A stretch of DNA of 64,000 nt from Rostratula benghalensis (lineage: Eukaryota > Chordata > Aves > Charadriiformes > Rostratulidae), in contig VXAI01000039.1 in assembly GCA_013399305.1 (NCBI GenBank), positions 4,576,237-4,640,236 on the forward strand. The letters are read 5' to 3'. The notes beneath the pieces are model-generated. The model searched no databases. It was not told where the DNA came from and was given only the letters and a program-made list of their open reading frames with translations. The number at the start of each line of letters is the position of its first letter. Positions within the stretch are counted from its first letter, which is position 1. The position numbers and the translations under genes were made by a program. Shown piece after piece: positions 60,416 through 64,000 of this stretch.

Positions 60416-62409
60416 ACTTGGACAGCCAGTCCCTGAGGTGCCACTGCTAGTATTAAACTAAGTAGTTAAAGCCGCTTTGCATACATTTGCAGTTACAGCA
60501 GAAGTCGAATGATAAATATTCCCAAATGTAGCTGTGCAAACTGTGGCAAATTCTGAATAAATGTATGAAACGCATCATACTAATCACAAATTCTTCTCTT
60601 TTTTTTTTTCTTTTAAGAAAAGACAAATGACAAATTTTGCTTTATGCCACAGGCCAAACTCTCTTTTACAACCTTTTGAATTTTATACTGCTTTATAAGG
60701 ACCATGAACCAGCAGTAAAGATTCAAGAGTGTTAACTCACTGCTACCTTTCTGTCCTCTGGTTCAGGGGCACAGGGTGGTAGTTACGTACTGTACACCAA
60801 CGATCACGAGTTGTCAAATAGCCACATAACTAGAGGAAGTTATGTAAAAAAAAATAAGGAAAAAAGCCCCAAACAAACAGAAAACTCCACATGCCCTTCG
60901 TCATGTTGTTGAAGAAGATAAAAACTGGAGTTGTAAATGGTAATATTCCCAGCTATGTATAAATCGCAAAAGGTAAGAGACAGCGTTCTTGGAAATGTTG
61001 CCATCCTGAAAGACAGAGGATAGAGGCTAATCTTGTTCAAAGGAGATAGTGTCTCCTTGGCAGTGGCCTTACTTGCACATGGAATCGTTCATCTTTGACT
61101 TAAAATTCAATAAAATTGGCTTCTGCTTAGCCCAGTGGCGATGGCTACTGTTCTCAAGGTCAGTTCTGGAGCATTTTGCCAGGCCAATACCTCCGTTCTC
61201 CTTTACTGTCCACTTCTACCAATGGTTATGAATCTGCTTCAGCTACCATGCTGTCTCCCAAAGACAGATGAAAACATGTGTTTATCCAAAGAGAGGGCAT
61301 AAAAGGACATCCATATGTTTATACTCATACTGAGTGTAAATAATCTACTGAACTCCCCAAAGGGTTGATGTTCTGTTTCCCTGGCAGGGCAGGCCAGCCT
61401 CCTCTGAGCAAACCAGGTATTTAAGTGTGGGTGACTGATATCTGGTGTCACAAATTAAAAGCTGTGTGGCTAAGTCAAGTCCAAGCCTCTCAAAGAACAA
61501 GTATGTTTTTAAAAATGGGGGTTAGCAAATGTGCAAAGGGCTCACAGAAATGCTGAATGAGTTTCCTTGGCATTGTAGCAACTGTTTGACCTGATTATTT
61601 CAATTTATCCCTTAAAAGAAAGAGAGAGATTTAGGAAGGCAGAAGGCAGAAACTCTGGATTTCTAAGGCAAAACACTTTTCTAAAATACTTTAATACAGT
61701 GCTTAGTTACAGCTATCTAAAAGGATATTATGCTGAGGTGTCATATTTTGAGTTGCAGCCTTTTCACGTTGCTGAAATATCAATACTGTATATACTTTCA
61801 TGTAATGTACATGGTTAACTCTTGGTTTCCTCATGCAATATGGGGTAAGAAGCCTATAGAATGTAATAACATGACCAGTTCAAACAACACCACCCCTTCC
61901 CCCAAATCCATACTAAATCAGGCTGGATAATGTAGCCTGAGGGACAGCCAAAGCAACCACAAAATGAACAGCAGGTCCTGCTATATATATGAATTCTAAA
62001 ACATACTGATTTACTGTTGAATTTAGAAAGCAGGAAAGATTAGGGGAAGATGAAAGCTGCAAAAGCGTTTGATGCCGCACAGTATATTTTGCAGAGTATT
62101 TGCATGAAAAATAGGGGTTTCCAGTGATAATCAGATGTGTTCTCTAATAATTATTGTCCTTAATCTGCATCTTGATGATTATTTGCTGTTTTCTTCCTAT
62201 TCAGATGTAGGAACTATTCTAATTTCAGCTAGAAAAAAAAAAACACCAGCATAAAGGACAGGCTTGTATCTACCATGGAGAACACAAACAATCAGAAGTG
62301 TCTGTATTATACAAATATGTTGCTTACAGACACCAAAAAGGTGTTAATGCAATATTTTCCTAAATATTGTTAGGAGATTGTTGAATACATTTGTACATAA
62401 TTCTCTAGC

Positions 62410-62433
62410 ATTCATTCATTCATTCATTCATTC
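62410..62433. repeat. (ATTC)6 microsatellite
   Basis: Six perfect ATTC units. Confidence 0.93.
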
Positions 62434-63969
62434 CCATTTCTATCACCTCATGTGGCATGTACTAGGCCTTTGACATACGTCTGTAACCACCGAGATTTGT
62501 TACACTAATCAGAATACAGTTGGAGCTCCCAAAATCCCAGTGCGTTGAAGTTAAATACCACTGTGAATCTCAGGTATTGTGTTACCAGATAACACACCAA
62601 AAAATTAATCAGGGTGAAAAACTGCACTTGATGCTGGTACAGCTTATATGTCTGAAATGAAAGATAATTGCATATTAAAATAGAGTGGGTAGCTCTGTTT
62701 TGATGTAGAGATATGAAGATGTCAGGCAAACTAGTCTGTAGCAGGAGGGAATAGGTGCCCTGAAGTGATTGAGGAGCGGAGCCCAGGAGAACATTCCTTG
62801 CATTCCTGTGGCATTTGCCCTATACATATGCCCCACAAGATGAAGGGAATCTTAGCACACCCAGGTTGGTAAACTGAGCTTCAGAAAAACTGGCACTTTC
62901 CCATAGCTGCAGGCTTGATTAATTTCAAGAAATTATACTCTCTGGGTGATGAATATAAGGCATATTTAAAACTGCCATTTTTTAGGGCAAAGGACGTTAT
63001 GTTTACAATCTGGCAGTTAAACAAAAAAAAAAAAATCCCCATAAGGTCTACTAATAGGCACTGACAAGCAAGATGTAGTCAGGATGTGGAGCCCTTCCTT
63101 GGCTTTTCCCATGGTCTGCCCAGAATTACTGGTATTAGCTGCAAAAATATTTTGCTGACACATATGAGCAGGATTAGCCCAAAGAGTTATCTCTGTTAAT
63201 GAGCCATATGAAGAAATTCAGTAGGTTTAGTAGATTACTGTCTGAAGACACAGACTGTTTGAGAGCCATGTATGTCAAAAAGCCTAAGATTTTGTCTCCT
63301 GAGACCTGCAGTATACGTTGTGTATGAAAGCATGGTTATTATTTATTTTTGCAAATAAAATATACAAATAAAAATTATACTCCCTTGCATGTGATTAAAA
63401 GCTGCAAACCCCTCCTACTGAATGGAAATCAAACAGAATTCTTAATGTTGACATTGTTTACACTTGTGATTCATATCAGCAAAGGCTACACATTGCTTGT
63501 AAAAGCAAATAGATTAATAGTATTACACTGCCATTAATAGCACATTAATAATACTTCCACGGTTGGTATTTGTCAAGCTGCTGCTGAGACACACTCGGTG
63601 TCATGATAAACAAAGAAAATCAGCCATATTGCAAGACCTTTACTCTTTAAAAACTTGAATTCACAGAAGAAGAAGAAGCAGCCGCTAGATAACCCCGAGG
63701 AAAAAGAGTGTTACATTTAAGGTTTCGCACCCTTTCCTTCCTCCTTTTTATGCCATAGAGCAGTGACAGAGGGGACAGCCGGCTGATACGGATTATTTTT
63801 GAGAAGACTGACAACAGGTGGCCTCCTCAAAGCAGGGAGACACCAGATCCAGCAGATCAAATCTTTTATTATTATTATTTTTAACGGTCCAGCTTGCTCC
63901 TCACCCTTATCTATGGGGGTTCATCACCGAAGCTGCGACGATGCGCGTCCCCTCCGGACAGTCAAGCTG

Positions 63970-63970
<1 letters not shown>

Positions 63971-64000
<30 letters not shown>
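63971..64000. repeat. T30 run at the window edge
   Basis: At least 30 T continuing to the last base, so the full length is unknown. It follows CpG-bearing sequence (gatgcgcgtcccctccggac). Confidence 0.9.

Larger units (their letters stand above)
54756..63970. other. Intergenic, no gene seen
   Basis: 9.2 kb of AT-rich DNA. I found no exon that I could place in a gene family, no CR1 and no RNA gene. It holds minor simple repeats (TA-rich at 59451-59462, (ATTC)6 at 62410-62433) and a triple atgtaaatac repeat (60366-60411). Isolated open frames of up to 153 codons lack domains. CpG frequency rises after about 63.65 kb. Confidence 0.5.

Noticed and set aside
1..64000. CRISPR arrays, tRNA or rRNA genes, intact endogenous retrovirus, bacterial-type operons
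   Set aside because: No regularly spaced repeats, no tRNA T-arm signature in a foldable context, no LTR pair or gag/pol frame other than CR1 reverse transcriptase, and the DNA is clearly vertebrate.

Overview
The window reads as vertebrate nuclear DNA from a bird: AT-rich, gene-poor, and with CR1 LINE fragments as the only recognisable interspersed repeats (no Alu-, B- or L1-type elements). There is no operon-like structure and no prokaryotic feature. Long open frames are scarce, and nearly all that occur are chance frames or CR1 reverse-transcriptase remnants. One 480-base run of N (19992-20471) is an assembly gap.

Two protein-coding genes can be built from short spliced exons. (1) The 3' end of a folliculin-interacting protein gene lies on the + strand: two exons at 2788-2903 and 4116-4194 encode the last 63 or so residues and the stop, followed by a long 3'UTR with candidate poly(A) signals near 5.46 kb and 8.49 kb. 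I call it FNIP2 rather than FNIP1 because of its neighbour. (2) A complete small gene lies on the - strand: five exons at 46024-45958, 38165-37933, 31062-31004, 11339-11185 and 10124-10069, with compatible splice phases and a predicted 189-residue product. It matches what I remember of SPMIP2 (C4orf45), a sperm microtubule inner protein. In human, C4orf45/SPMIP2 lies just downstream of FNIP2 in the opposite orientation, so the two identifications support each other. The next gene expected beyond the right edge is RAPGEF2.

Layout: 1-4.2 kb, last FNIP2 introns and exons, with a CR1 ending 55 bp before the penultimate exon; 4.2-8.5 kb, FNIP2 3'UTR; 8.5-10.1 kb, short tail-to-tail intergenic spacer; 10.1-46.0 kb, SPMIP2, whose 19.7-kb intron 3 carries a CR1-in-CR1 nest and the N gap; 46.0-47.6 kb, GC-richer SPMIP2 5' flank; 47.6-54.8 kb, a cluster of - strand CR1s including a second nest; 54.8-64 kb, intergenic DNA in which I see no gene, with CpG frequency rising in the last 300 bp and a T30 run at the edge.

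The two genes do not form a pathway. FNIP2 belongs to the folliculin/AMPK/mTORC1 axis and SPMIP2 to the sperm axoneme. I found no CRISPR array, tRNA, rRNA, intact retrovirus or unknown multi-gene system. The main result is the recovery of a rapidly diverging spliced gene whose exons are too short to show up as long open frames.
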